In this document: positions 8,365 to 17,499 of the stretch, in pieces
Position numbering within the stretch: the first letter of the stretch is position 1
Layout of the letters: each line of letters begins with the position of its first letter
Assembly: GCA_009845835.1 (NCBI GenBank)
Contig: VXYV01000110.1
Location: 1 to 61,996 of the forward strand
Length of the DNA stretch: 61,996 nt
Source: Gammaproteobacteria bacterium
GTDB lineage: Bacteria; Pseudomonadota; Gammaproteobacteria; Pseudomonadales; Azotimanducaceae
Direction of reading: 5' to 3'
Translations under genes and position numbers: made by a program
The notes under the pieces: generated by a model
What the model was told of the DNA's origin: nothing
The model's input: only the letters and a program-made list of their open reading frames with translations
The model's database searches: none

Positions 8365-9383
8365 TTAAGCAAAGTCGCACGTATTAACGCGATCAATTTC
8401 TTGTCGTCATCTGCGACACTTTCTTGCCATTCATCAAGATAGTCGGCCAAAAGACTTTCGGAATTCGGTAAAAGTGGAAACGTATTCCAGATTTCTGGAA
8501 ACTGTTTGAATACTGGGAGTAATCGATAGGCAACTACCGCATTTGATACGCGATCGTGATTCGGTGTATTCCCACGCAGTTCATCCTCTTTTTCGGACAA
8601 CCAAGTAGGAAAATCTTTAAGGCTATCGAGAATTTCTATAGATTCAGCCCGATAATCGTCAACGTATGAACGTAATTCATCTTCGAGGGTGCTGTGAAGC
8701 ACAAATATTGAGGCTAGCTCGCAGAAAGATTCATGTAACCATTGGTTCGCTGATTCTGTAGATCGTAGACGGTTGTGATCAGAAATCACATGGCAAAATT
8801 CGTGCGCGAACTGATACATCAGTTGTGGTCGATAGTCTTGTGGGGTCGCACTCAACAACACGGTATCTGCTGATTCTCCTTGAGTCCGGTACAAAGCTAT
8901 CGGTCCCTCCTCAAGATCGTAAGTGACCGTAACCTCAATTAGTGGTCGATCTTTCATGTGGGAATAGATTGCGTCAGCGGACTCGTGCAATACCGCTAGT
9001 ACTGAAGAACGAACTTCAGCTTGCCAAGAATCGTCTAGCTTGATGTACAAACCATTTCCAATTCGTTCGGCTAGTGGCACGAATTGGGGAACAGGTACAA
9101 CTGTTTCTATAACTTTGTCGACAACCACTTGTTCTATCATTCTCGAAAACGTACTCGTCAAGGAAGTTGATGGCAAACCTTGCTGGTTAACTATTCGAAT
9201 TAATGGAAGTGAGGTAGCATCCTTTACCGGTATAGTGATTAAATTCTCTCGGTCCAAATCAAGTGTTTGAATGACTGAATCATTCACACTTTCTCTTACG
9301 TCGACACACCACACCGACAAACTACAAAGAAATATCAGAGCTGTAATTAGTACTCGCAAAAAGTTTGCTAGTAAGTCATTCAT
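8334..9383 (-). CDS. Secreted putative gluzincin-type metallopeptidase
   Basis: The 349-residue product has a signal peptide (hydrophobic residues about 8-26, ending near VWCVD). HEFCH at residues 194-198 is an HEXXH zinc motif, and HESFCELAS follows, so Glu218 or Glu222 could be the third ligand, as in gluzincins. The exact family was not recognised and the substrate is unknown. It is probably periplasmic. It is a single-gene unit, convergent with the preceding membrane-protein gene and divergent from the CDF gene. Confidence 0.65.
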   Translation of the reverse strand: MNDLLANFLRVLITALIFLCSLSVWCVDVRESVNDSVIQTLDLDRENLITIPVKDATSLPLIRIVNQQGLPSTSLTSTFSRMIEQVVVDKVIETVVPVPQFVPLAERIGNGLYIKLDDSWQAEVRSSVLAVLHESADAIYSHMKDRPLIEVTVTYDLEEGPIALYRTQGESADTVLLSATPQDYRPQLMYQFAHEFCHVISDHNRLRSTESANQWLHESFCELASIFVLHSTLEDELRSYVDDYRAESIEILDSLKDFPTWLSEKEDELRGNTPNHDRVSNAVVAYRLLPVFKQFPEIWNTFPLLPNSESLLADYLDEWQESVADDDKKLIALIRATLLNQLLPSESDD

Positions 9384-9561
9384 CTCGTAATTCTTTACTG
9401 GCTCACAATCTATTGACGGTTAAGCTGATCAGAGTTTCTAGTTTAAAATTGTCTTCGATACTTGAAGAATATACCAGACCCCGAACCGATTTCTCAGGTG
9501 GATGCAGGAATTACTCTCGCATTCGCGACTAAGATACAACTCTGGATGTTGATTGTACACT

Positions 9562-10527
9562 ATGGACATGGCTACCACTTCCGAGACTAACACTCAGCAT
9601 ACTCACGCCGAATTCCGGATCAAGGCTAGCAAGCGAAATTTAGCGCTAGCCTTTTTGTTAATCGTGAGTTTCATGGGAGCTGAAATTGTCGGTGGGATTC
9701 TTTCTGGCAGTCTTGCTCTACTAGCTGATGCAGCCCACATGGCTACCGATGCTGGTGCGATCTTACTCGCACTAATTGCCATCAATATCGCCCAAAGAAG
9801 TGCCACTAGTTCACATACTTATGGATACAAGCGTTTGGAAATCTTAGCTGCACTAGTCAATGTTCTCGCGCTGTGGGTCATTGTCGGAGGAATTTTGTTT
9901 GAAGCTTGGAACCGCTTCCAAGATATTTCAGACGTCGATGGTCGATTAATGCTCATTATCGGTGTAATAGGATTGTTTGTCAATATTGGCGCAGCATGGA
10001 TCTTGCGACACTCCGCCGAAAAAAGTTTAAACGTTGAAGGGGCCTTCCAACACGTCCTAGCTGATTTGCTTGGCTCAATCGGTGTCGTCGTATCGGGTTG
10101 TTTGATTTGGGCATTCGACTGGAATTTCGCCGATCCAATCATCTCGGTGATAATCGCTATTCTCATCATTCATGCGAGTTGGGGACTATTTTCAAAAGTC
10201 GTGCATGTTTTGCTTGAAGGTGTACCAAAACACATCAATATCAAAGAACTTTGTTCGAAGATTGAAGCAATCAGCGGGGTACACTCACTGCATGATGTTC
10301 ACGTGTGGACTTTAACACTCGGTAATGAAGCGTTTACCTGTCACGTTTTGTTGGATCCAAGTTTTGCGGGTGAACGCGACACGATCTTACATGAGATACG
10401 TACACTCTTGAGAACGACATACGATATCGAACACATAACGGTACAGATTGAGAGAACAATGGATGAATGCCCGGAAAGTAGTGCTTCAGCTTCGTTTTTA
10501 CAACCCAACGAAGTTTTACCATCTTGA
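9562..10527 (+). CDS. Cation diffusion facilitator (Zn/Co/Cd efflux), ZitB/CzcD type
   Basis: A proton-coupled inner-membrane exporter of divalent metals. The 321-residue product has a His-containing cytoplasmic N-terminus, six hydrophobic segments (about residues 20-215) and a C-terminal cytoplasmic ferredoxin-like domain (HDVHVWTLTLG). The metal site is visible in helix 2 as LLADAAHMATDAG (HXXXD) and in helix 5 (HVLADLLGS), which is the zinc-type CDF pattern. The ATG at 9562 was chosen over TTG 9553; an ATG at 9568 is also possible. A ZIP importer lies 6 kb away. Confidence 0.92.
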   Translation: MDMATTSETNTQHTHAEFRIKASKRNLALAFLLIVSFMGAEIVGGILSGSLALLADAAHMATDAGAILLALIAINIAQRSATSSHTYGYKRLEILAALVNVLALWVIVGGILFEAWNRFQDISDVDGRLMLIIGVIGLFVNIGAAWILRHSAEKSLNVEGAFQHVLADLLGSIGVVVSGCLIWAFDWNFADPIISVIIAILIIHASWGLFSKVVHVLLEGVPKHINIKELCSKIEAISGVHSLHDVHVWTLTLGNEAFTCHVLLDPSFAGERDTILHEIRTLLRTTYDIEHITVQIERTMDECPESSASASFLQPNEVLPS

Positions 10528-10562
10528 ACTAGAACGCGCTTGGATGAAACACCGCCGGCCTG

Positions 10563-10580
10563 TTTATGATTTTTCATAAA
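10563..10580. terminator. AT-rich inverted repeat between convergent genes
   Basis: Perfect 7-bp arms TTTATGA/TCATAAA with a 4-nt T loop lie in the 126-bp gap between the convergent CDF and sugar-kinase genes. Position and symmetry suit a bidirectional terminator, but the stem is AT-rich and has no long T-tract on either side. Confidence 0.3.
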
Positions 10581-10653
10581 GTCTAGATTTGTTTATCGAC
10601 TTGATTACGTTGTTTCTGGATGTCGCGTAAACGTTCGAGTTGTCAACGGTTGG

Positions 10654-11640
10654 TTAATCTACACTTGCAAGTTCACGTAGACCAACAATATGTTCTTGAA
10701 ACCACTCTGCTACATTCAGTTGTTCTCGGGCGCGAACTAGATTCTGCTCCGGAAAGTCCGTCTTAAAGTACTGACTTCCACTCAAATGATCGGTAAGGAA
10801 ACGTGTCGCTAACATGAGGCTCATGTAAACCGGTGCCTCTGCAAACTGGTCTATCGATGACTCGCTGGGTAGAGTGTAATACTGAAAAAAACCACTACAC
10901 CCGTCCTGCATTCTTTGCTCTAACTCACTCGACCGAACTCTATCTTTACTACCTGTTGTCACAATCGATCGCAAAAGATCACCAAAATCCCAAGCGGGTT
11001 GTCCCCACATCACGGTATCGAGATCAACAACCTTGCAAAGTCGGTCTGATTTAGGATCAAAGATCAAATTGTCGACTTTACAATCCCCATGAATGACTTG
11101 TTCTGGTGAGTGGAATTTGCCCAACCCGGACCTCATTTCTCGCAATTTATCGAGTTCAGGAAGACTTGGTTGTTTGAAATAGACATTTTCAAGTTTGCTC
11201 GTATAGTGTTCAAATCGATGAAAATGTTGGATTACCGGCTCAAGTGAAATCATCTGATTCTGCAATCGAGCCAACATTTCTCCAAACGCTAATCCAGCGG
11301 TAAAGCACCACTTCCCAGGTAAAACGTTGAAACTTTTACCCGGACAAAATTCGGTCAGTCTCCAAACCTCGTTAGTTTGGTCTAGTGCAAACGGTTCGTC
11401 TTTTTGAGTCGGAATAATCCTAGGAATCAAGCCCTCTAATACGGGTGCGATCTTTTGGTAGTTTCGAACAACGGCTTGTGGATTGTCGAAAACTTTCGAA
11501 TTAATTCGCTGCAGGACGAAGTTGTCGTCGACACGGTAGGTATCGTTGATCAGTCCGTTACCTAGGAACGTTACTTTACCTGTCAGGCGCCATGCACGCA
11601 AGACGCTTTGAGGGACTTTAGATTCGCGTTCGGAAGGCAT
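10654..11640 (-). CDS. APH-fold kinase, probably an N-acetylhexosamine kinase
   Basis: The 328-residue product is a cytoplasmic kinase of the aminoglycoside phosphotransferase/choline kinase fold. The N-lobe motif GNGLINDTYRV with FVLQRINSKVF is typical of NahK-like N-acetylhexosamine 1-kinases. The catalytic loop is HGDCKVDN (His184) and the metal-binding Asp is in VVDLDTVMWGQPAWDFGD. NahK phosphorylates GlcNAc or GalNAc at C1. The gene overlaps the upstream GH20 hexosaminidase gene by 23 nt, so the substrate is likely the sugar that enzyme releases. The substrate itself is inferred. Confidence 0.75.
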   Translation of the reverse strand: MPSERESKVPQSVLRAWRLTGKVTFLGNGLINDTYRVDDNFVLQRINSKVFDNPQAVVRNYQKIAPVLEGLIPRIIPTQKDEPFALDQTNEVWRLTEFCPGKSFNVLPGKWCFTAGLAFGEMLARLQNQMISLEPVIQHFHRFEHYTSKLENVYFKQPSLPELDKLREMRSGLGKFHSPEQVIHGDCKVDNLIFDPKSDRLCKVVDLDTVMWGQPAWDFGDLLRSIVTTGSKDRVRSSELEQRMQDGCSGFFQYYTLPSESSIDQFAEAPVYMSLMLATRFLTDHLSGSQYFKTDFPEQNLVRAREQLNVAEWFQEHIVGLRELASVD

Positions 11641-13591
11641 GAGCGATGGGTAAAGTATATTCTCCGAATGGTTGTGTCAGGTGGTCAGAAAATTTTGCTC
11701 GATTTTCGGCGATATCCGCAAGCATTGCGAGCGCGTTAGAAACTTCTTGAAGTTCTTCTAAATCTGGATATTGCGACACCATTTGCTCAAACACGTTATA
11801 TTGTTTTCGCCACCCGCTAATCCAATTGGATAGATCGTGTTGTTCTTGCAAATCTTTGAGACATCGACGGGTAGCTAGACTTTCTACCGGTAACCGATCT
11901 ACCACTCGATTTAATTTTGTGAGGACGTTGTACGGTCGAGGGACGTCGCTTGCCGGTTCTTTTGAATTTCTGGAGTGAATACCTTCTAGGGTAAGATGTC
12001 TCGTGTACCACTTCACGGGTTCAAGCATTTCGAACAACGGTTCGAGCTCTTGACACGGGTGCACGTCTTGCATCGAGAGCAGGTCTGGAAAACCAATCTG
12101 TTTCAAAGCCTTTAGGTGAACCGTCAGGCGTTCGTAAACGTCAGCGATCCCCATCACACTAACTTCTTTTGCTGACCAAAACTGCTCAGCGATTACTGGC
12201 ATGCGTGTCCAAACTCGCTTGTGAATCAGTTCGCTGTTTACTAATTCCGACCACATACATGCTTCGCCGCCAAGAATGTCGCCGTTTTTACGGTTTACTA
12301 GCGGTAGAAAAGTTGCTGATTCCTCAAAATGTGCAATATTTTCTTGAACATAATGAAAACTAGGTGCTTGCAGTTTAAGGGCATCAGTGTCCGCCCATTC
12401 TTTACTTCCTATGTCTGGACGATATCGATAGTGCAAGTCGGCGGGGTAATTCAAATCTAGGTAATAAGGAGCTGAAACCAAAGTCCGGTATCCTAAACCG
12501 ACACTTTGGTCGCGCGCTGCACGACCGCGCCAAGCTTGCACCACAACATTACTAGGTAGAGACTCATGGAGAGAATCATCCCAAACAATTGGGGTTCTAC
12601 CTTTTTCGTGGAGCCATTCAAAAACCGGTTGTAAAAATGCAGTTAAGAGTTCTTGTGGTTCGGTTATGCTGAGATCCCTCGCCCATTCCTGTACTTTCCT
12701 GGATTCATTCCACCAGGTGAAATCAACTTCGTCCCCGCCTAGGTGGATGAACTCATCGTAGAAAGTTTCTACTACCTCAGCCAACACATCGAAAACGACA
12801 TTCATTAGTTCAGAGTTGCTAGGATCTAAGCAAGCTTGGTGAGGTCCGAATTGCTCACACTCAGTTGCGTCAAATGGACCTAATGCCCATTCCGGGTGTT
12901 TTAAAAACCAACTTGACGTATGTCCGGGCATGTCTATTTCGGGAACAATACGTATCGCCCTATCAGCAGCATATTTGACTAATTCAAGTAACTCGATCTT
13001 GGTGTAATGCGAGTTGGACGCTAATTCGGGGTGTCGAGTACTCCCGAAGCGAAATGCTTGATCGTCGGATAGGTGCAAGTGCAGTACATTCAGTTTAAAG
13101 TAATGCATTAGGTCCAAGGTTTCGCGAAGTACCGATAGCTCGATGAAATTGCGCGCGACATCGATCATAAGACCGCGCCACGGAAAGGTTGGTGAATCTT
13201 TGATTTCGCATTCTCGAAGAGTACCTTGAGGCGAAGTTAGTAGCAATTGTTGCAGGGTTGAGATCCCGGTGAGTGCTCCCCATTCTTCGGGAGCCGACAG
13301 AACGATTGAGTTGCTTCTTATGACTAATGAGTAGTCGAAATTGCTTGCGAGATTGGGTGCAAAATCACCAAGTGGTGATTCGATCTTGCATTCGAAAGTA
13401 CATCCTCCTAACGGCAAGACTTCGATCGCCTTTTGAACACGTGTAGAAGAACACCTAACGACTTGACACCTACCCGACTGAACTTGAGATTCCTTGCTAT
13501 CGTCTTCGAGCGATTTCGGTTGTGGTAACAACTTGAATAAGACGATAGGAGAGTCCTGAGGGTTCAACGCTCTAAGATGCTTCGCTCCCAA
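11618..13591 (-). CDS. GH20 beta-N-acetylhexosaminidase
   Basis: Removes terminal beta-linked GlcNAc or GalNAc from glycans such as chitin or peptidoglycan fragments. The 657-residue product has an N-terminal GH20b-like domain and a TIM barrel with LHLHLSDDQAFR, VPEIDMPGHTSSW and the catalytic pair Asp287-Glu288 in HLGGDEVDF, plus the VWDD and GGEACMWSE motifs. No signal peptide is evident, so it may act in the cytoplasm on imported oligosaccharides. The start is uncertain: TTG at 13591, or TTG at 13567, which overlaps the stop of the upstream gene as TTGA. Confidence 0.92.
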   Translation of the reverse strand: MGAKHLRALNPQDSPIVLFKLLPQPKSLEDDSKESQVQSGRCQVVRCSSTRVQKAIEVLPLGGCTFECKIESPLGDFAPNLASNFDYSLVIRSNSIVLSAPEEWGALTGISTLQQLLLTSPQGTLRECEIKDSPTFPWRGLMIDVARNFIELSVLRETLDLMHYFKLNVLHLHLSDDQAFRFGSTRHPELASNSHYTKIELLELVKYAADRAIRIVPEIDMPGHTSSWFLKHPEWALGPFDATECEQFGPHQACLDPSNSELMNVVFDVLAEVVETFYDEFIHLGGDEVDFTWWNESRKVQEWARDLSITEPQELLTAFLQPVFEWLHEKGRTPIVWDDSLHESLPSNVVVQAWRGRAARDQSVGLGYRTLVSAPYYLDLNYPADLHYRYRPDIGSKEWADTDALKLQAPSFHYVQENIAHFEESATFLPLVNRKNGDILGGEACMWSELVNSELIHKRVWTRMPVIAEQFWSAKEVSVMGIADVYERLTVHLKALKQIGFPDLLSMQDVHPCQELEPLFEMLEPVKWYTRHLTLEGIHSRNSKEPASDVPRPYNVLTKLNRVVDRLPVESLATRRCLKDLQEQHDLSNWISGWRKQYNVFEQMVSQYPDLEELQEVSNALAMLADIAENRAKFSDHLTQPFGEYTLPIAHAFRTRI

Positions 13592-14040
13592 TCGATCATG
13601 CGAACGGTGGCTATCCCTACTTCAAAGCCCTTATTTTGATCGTTCGATTTGGTACGAGCGATTACTTCCTCGATGGTGTTTGCGGGTAAAATCCCATTCA
13701 CAATGATGATGGAAAGATCTAAAGACACGTATGTTAATCCGGTAGTACATGCATTCAGAATCATTTCAAAGTGCTGTGTATCTCCTTTCAGAAGGACACT
13801 AAGACAGATAATTGCTTCCAATTCTAGGTCAGCCGTGGCTAATCCTTGTGCCGCGATGGGAAACTCATACGTTCCTGGAACGACATGTTTCTGAATATTT
13901 GCTCCCTGTTTTTGCAAAACTGTTTCACAAGCAACAACCATACTCTCAACGAATTTTTTATGCCACGAGGAAGCCAGAATAGCGACGTTTGCATCTTTCA
14001 CCTTAGGAAGATTCGTCGTGTTGGGAACAAATGTAGACAT
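13564..14040 (-). CDS. ribH: 6,7-dimethyl-8-ribityllumazine synthase family protein
   Basis: Lumazine synthase condenses 5-amino-6-ribitylaminouracil with dihydroxybutanone phosphate, the penultimate riboflavin step. The 158-residue product has the family landmarks VPGTYEFPIA and GDTQHFEM with the catalytic His, plus an expected closing helix (NKGFEVGIATVRMID). The substrate-stacking region reads ASSWHKKFVES, with Trp-His as in type II (RibH2) enzymes, whereas GDTQHF is type I-like. It sits in a sugar/lipid operon rather than with other rib genes, so it may be a second or specialised copy. AGGAGG lies about 7 nt upstream of the ATG. Confidence 0.8.
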   Translation of the reverse strand: MSTFVPNTTNLPKVKDANVAILASSWHKKFVESMVVACETVLQKQGANIQKHVVPGTYEFPIAAQGLATADLELEAIICLSVLLKGDTQHFEMILNACTTGLTYVSLDLSIIIVNGILPANTIEEVIARTKSNDQNKGFEVGIATVRMIDWERSILER

Positions 14041-14052
14041 AAAGGAGGATCC

Positions 14053-14445
14053 TTAATCTGGCGTCAATTCCATGACATATCTTCCGGGTTCGACACATGT
14101 AAAACCACAGGCTTCAAGAAATGAAACAGGTTTATCGAACTGGGCATGTGCGGTTCTTCCTCCTTTAGATTCAATCAATCCAACCGCGTGTAAAACCATC
14201 CAACGACCGAGTCCTTGTTTTCGGTAAACCTTGTCCACCGCAAACGATTTTATGGTGAAATTGAATGGGTCATGTTGTTCGATCCAATAAGCGGCAATTA
14301 CGTCGCCGTTATGTTTCGCAATTCGAATCCAATCTAAATCTTCTTCCGTAATTGAATCTCCTAACAACTCTGTCGGACGTTCGCACCAATAAGGCCGAAA
14401 GATCGGGTAGTCTCGAGGAGTCACGTTACCACACTCGATCACCAA
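14053..14445 (-). CDS. GNAT family N-acetyltransferase
   Basis: The 130-residue product is a compact GNAT fold. The acetyl-CoA pyrophosphate-binding motif A appears as VYRKQGLGRWMV (Q/RxxGxG/A), preceded by the central strand FTIKSFAVD and followed by SFLEACGF, the usual C-terminal motif B. It is cytoplasmic; the substrate cannot be predicted. It lies 12 nt upstream of the lumazine-synthase-like gene and 21 nt downstream of the MFS-acyltransferase gene, in the same five-gene operon. Confidence 0.82.
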   Translation of the reverse strand: MVIECGNVTPRDYPIFRPYWCERPTELLGDSITEEDLDWIRIAKHNGDVIAAYWIEQHDPFNFTIKSFAVDKVYRKQGLGRWMVLHAVGLIESKGGRTAHAQFDKPVSFLEACGFTCVEPGRYVMELTPD

Positions 14446-14466
14446 TAATCCGGCGATGAAAGATGA

Positions 14467-16368
14467 TCAAAGACTTGTACCTCTCATCGCCAGTACCTGT
14501 TCTCGCAATTTTGGTAGTTCTACCTTTGAACCTTCAATCGGTGCTTCGAGTTTGACTTCCAAGGTCGACCACAGTTTCAAACGACCACGCCAAAGTCCTT
14601 TACCGTGATGGGTGAACTTCGAACCCCAAAGACCGCATAACGCAGCGGGTATTACAGGGATAGGATTGTTCGTGAGGATCTTCAGCGTGCCCGGTTTAAA
14701 CTCGCCGATGTCCCCATCCGGAGTCAACCTACCTTCGGGAAAGATACAAACCAAATCTCCCGAATCTAAGGCTGCTCGAATATCGTCAAAGGCTTGATGG
14801 TAAGTTTTTGGATCTTCAGATTTAGGTGCTATCGGTATAGTTTTTGCCGCGCGAAATAAGTAGTTGAGAATTGGAATCTTGAACACCGTTTTAGCCATCA
14901 CAAAGCGAATGGGGCGACCAATCGCCCCCATCAGCACCAACGCGTCGATGTAGCTCACGTGATTGCAGGCTATCAAAGCCGCTCCGCGTTCGGGAACAAA
15001 GTGCAAACCTGTGTGTCGAATACGATACAAAGTATTTGAAAGAATCCAGACGACAAATCTAAGAGTAAACTCCGGTACCTGCACAAAAATGTACAACGAG
15101 ACAAATATATTGAGTACTGCCATAAACAGTAACAGCGACGGAATACCCCAATTCAAAACCGTCAGCCAAAAGATCGATATACCACCCACGAAGATAGCGA
15201 GCATAATGGCATTTAGCATGTTGTTCGCGGCAATCACACGCGCGCGACGATCAATCGGCGTACGTGCTTGTATCGTCGTTTGCAGGGGAACGAGGTAGAT
15301 TCCTAAGAAGAAACCGATAAGTACGATATCTATTAGGACGCGTAGAGACGAAACACTAGTCAAGAACTCACCAGCGTTTCGTAACTCATTCTGTATCGGA
15401 ATGGATTGGATGGCGTAGTACAAATCGATACCAAATATACTAACAAAAATAGCTCCAATGGGAACTAACCCAATTTCAATACGTCGACGGGACAGCTGAC
15501 CACACGTAACTGATCCAGCCGCAATGGCTAACGTGGTCGTCGCCAAAAGTAATGAAAAGACTCCCGAATCGCCATACAGATGATCTGTCGATAATTTAAC
15601 AAATTGTGCAGTGTACACTGCACCAAGTGCCCAAAACCACGAAACTCCTAAGATCGATTGAAAAACCGCTTTCTTCTCGGTAGCTAGACGAAATACCGAC
15701 ATCGCTTCAGATAGTGGGTTCCACTTAGGCGTACCTTCATAAACTGAGGGAGCTTTAGGAACAAACCAAGCAAAGATCAAACCAGTAACTGCTGCTACGG
15801 TAACGAACGCAGCCAGCGCCCACGGGGTATTCACATTGGTCGAATCGCTAGATCCACTTTCCGCTAAGAGTGGTCCTAACACCAATCCCAATAAGATCGC
15901 GACAAGAGTACCTCCGGCTATTAAAGCGTTACCACCTGTTAGTTCAATTTTTTTCAGATGTTGGGGAAGAACAGAAAACTTTAGTGGACCAAAAAATGCC
16001 GATTGCGCACCGAGCAAGAATACAACTGTCAAGAGTAGCCAAGGCTGCTGTGTGACTAGTGCCCAAACAATCAATCCCGCGATGATGAGTTCACCGACTT
16101 TGACGTACCGAATGAGCGTAGACTTTTCAAAGTGATCAGCTAGTGTCCCGGCGGTAGGAGAAAACAAGAGGAAGGGTATTGATAACAATACTGTCGCAAG
16201 ATTGTTAAATGTATGAATCTGATTGTCGACGAGTAAGGGGGACGACGCAAAGATAACAAATAGTCCGGCTTTAAAAAGGTTGTCGTTGAAAGCACCAAGA
16301 AATTGGGTACCAAATAGCGGTAAGAACCGCTTTTGTGACAGTAAATTGAACAGTGAGGGTTTGCTCAT
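14467..16368 (-). CDS. MFS transporter (LplT-like) fused to PlsC-type acyltransferase
   Basis: The 633-residue product has an N-terminal 12-span major-facilitator domain (about residues 1-420), starting like lysophospholipid flippase LplT (FLGAFNDNLFK). Its C-terminal glycerolipid acyltransferase domain (about 445-633) has NHVSYIDA (His470, Asp475) and FPEGRLTPDG. Such fusions import lysophospholipids and re-acylate them. The usual three-domain version also carries an acyl-ACP synthetase (Aas) domain, which is absent here, so acyl groups would come from acyl-ACP or acyl-CoA made elsewhere. It is the first gene of the operon running down to the sugar kinase. Confidence 0.88.
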   Translation of the reverse strand: MSKPSLFNLLSQKRFLPLFGTQFLGAFNDNLFKAGLFVIFASSPLLVDNQIHTFNNLATVLLSIPFLLFSPTAGTLADHFEKSTLIRYVKVGELIIAGLIVWALVTQQPWLLLTVVFLLGAQSAFFGPLKFSVLPQHLKKIELTGGNALIAGGTLVAILLGLVLGPLLAESGSSDSTNVNTPWALAAFVTVAAVTGLIFAWFVPKAPSVYEGTPKWNPLSEAMSVFRLATEKKAVFQSILGVSWFWALGAVYTAQFVKLSTDHLYGDSGVFSLLLATTTLAIAAGSVTCGQLSRRRIEIGLVPIGAIFVSIFGIDLYYAIQSIPIQNELRNAGEFLTSVSSLRVLIDIVLIGFFLGIYLVPLQTTIQARTPIDRRARVIAANNMLNAIMLAIFVGGISIFWLTVLNWGIPSLLLFMAVLNIFVSLYIFVQVPEFTLRFVVWILSNTLYRIRHTGLHFVPERGAALIACNHVSYIDALVLMGAIGRPIRFVMAKTVFKIPILNYLFRAAKTIPIAPKSEDPKTYHQAFDDIRAALDSGDLVCIFPEGRLTPDGDIGEFKPGTLKILTNNPIPVIPAALCGLWGSKFTHHGKGLWRGRLKLWSTLEVKLEAPIEGSKVELPKLREQVLAMRGTSL

Positions 16369-16472
16369 GACATGATTATGACCAAATTTAAGGGTTAATC
16401 TTAACTATGATCGATTGATATTGTCGTTCTCGTCTTTCATCGCTAATGAAGAGATACAAAATCAGCTAACCC

Positions 16473-17279
16473 TTATTCGATAAACGTTAACAGAAAAGCG
16501 ATCAGCAGCCCAAATAGAAACGCTACCAGAATCTTTCCAATATCGTGTCGATGATATTGTGCTTCGGGCAATAAATCACTCATCGCGACGCAAAGCAATG
16601 CACCGGCCACAGCCGAGAGAATCACACCAATCGCATGCTCAACAACTTCACCGAATTGATACAGCACAAACATAGTCAAAAAAGTCATTATTGGACAAAT
16701 TGCGGCAAATACACCATTAACGACCCACCGACGCTTGGTACTCAATCCTGACACTTTCATCACACCTACCACGGTCAAAGCATCGAGTGGTTTATGAATC
16801 AATATCGCAAAGAATATTGCAAGCGACAACGAGGAACTCATCACCAAACTTGAACGATCAGACACAATGCTTGTTCCAAGCGCGAAACCCTCCACCATGG
16901 TGTGTAACGCCATACCAATCAATACACCAATCCAGGTTAATTTTGAACTGGTAGCACTAGGCGCTAAATTCGAATCATTTTCATGTTGGTGGAAGTTCGA
17001 AAAACGCATGACACAATACATTACGGCGATTCCTATCACAATCCAACTGACACAAAGATGAACCGCGTTATTCGGATAAAACTCCTGTAAATGTTCAAGT
17101 CCATGTGGAATTATGTGGAGAAAAGAAACACCAACGAGAAAACCAGCGACACAAGACATAAAAATTTGTGTACCGGTATGGGTAAGTTTTATAAGATTGG
17201 GAACTATTCCACCAAGAATAGAGACCACGGCGATGGCTAACGAAAGTACAAACGCGAAAAAGAATGTTGACTCAAACAT
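16473..17279 (-). CDS. ZIP family divalent metal transporter
   Basis: The 268-residue product has about eight hydrophobic segments. ZIP hallmarks are visible: FLHIIPHGLEH in an early helix, HTMVEGFALG (HxxxEG) and HKPLDALTV in the two metal-binding helices, and a His-containing loop between. ZIP proteins usually take up Zn or Fe, although some bacterial members export. It is a single-gene unit. The ZIP gene and the CDF exporter at 9.6 kb together point to active metal homeostasis in this region. Confidence 0.9.
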   Translation of the reverse strand: MFESTFFFAFVLSLAIAVVSILGGIVPNLIKLTHTGTQIFMSCVAGFLVGVSFLHIIPHGLEHLQEFYPNNAVHLCVSWIVIGIAVMYCVMRFSNFHQHENDSNLAPSATSSKLTWIGVLIGMALHTMVEGFALGTSIVSDRSSLVMSSSLSLAIFFAILIHKPLDALTVVGVMKVSGLSTKRRWVVNGVFAAICPIMTFLTMFVLYQFGEVVEHAIGVILSAVAGALLCVAMSDLLPEAQYHRHDIGKILVAFLFGLLIAFLLTFIE

Positions 17280-17410
17280 TTTTGGATGGATTGTCCTACA
17301 AAAAGTGGTTTATTCTACTTCCCTAGCTTCTTGCATTTCAATCCGTGTACATGATCTGCATGCTTACCCCGATAACGGCTTTAAATTCTAACAACTGAAT
17401 ATATTTGTCT

Positions 17411-17467
17411 CAAACGTTGTAATCACAGCGTTTGTGTGACGTAATTAGCTTTTATCTAATCTATAAT
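17411..17467 (+). promoter_or_regulatory. Candidate promoter with upstream inverted repeat
   Basis: A perfect -10 hexamer TATAAT lies at 17462-17467, 32 nt before the ATG of the first barrel gene. No good -35 is seen 16-18 nt upstream. Arms CAAACG (17411-17416) and CGTTTG (17429-17434) form an inverted repeat just upstream, a possible operator. Poor -35 plus operator would fit an activated promoter, but this is inference. Confidence 0.35.
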
Positions 17468-17499
17468 TCTACCTTGTGTACACCAAGAAGTTACGTTCA

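Noticed and set aside
16390-16472. Distant repeat AGGGTTA / TAACCCT between the MFS-PlsC and ZIP genes
   Set aside because: The arms are about 70 nt apart with nothing between that would fold. It is likely chance in AT-rich DNA.
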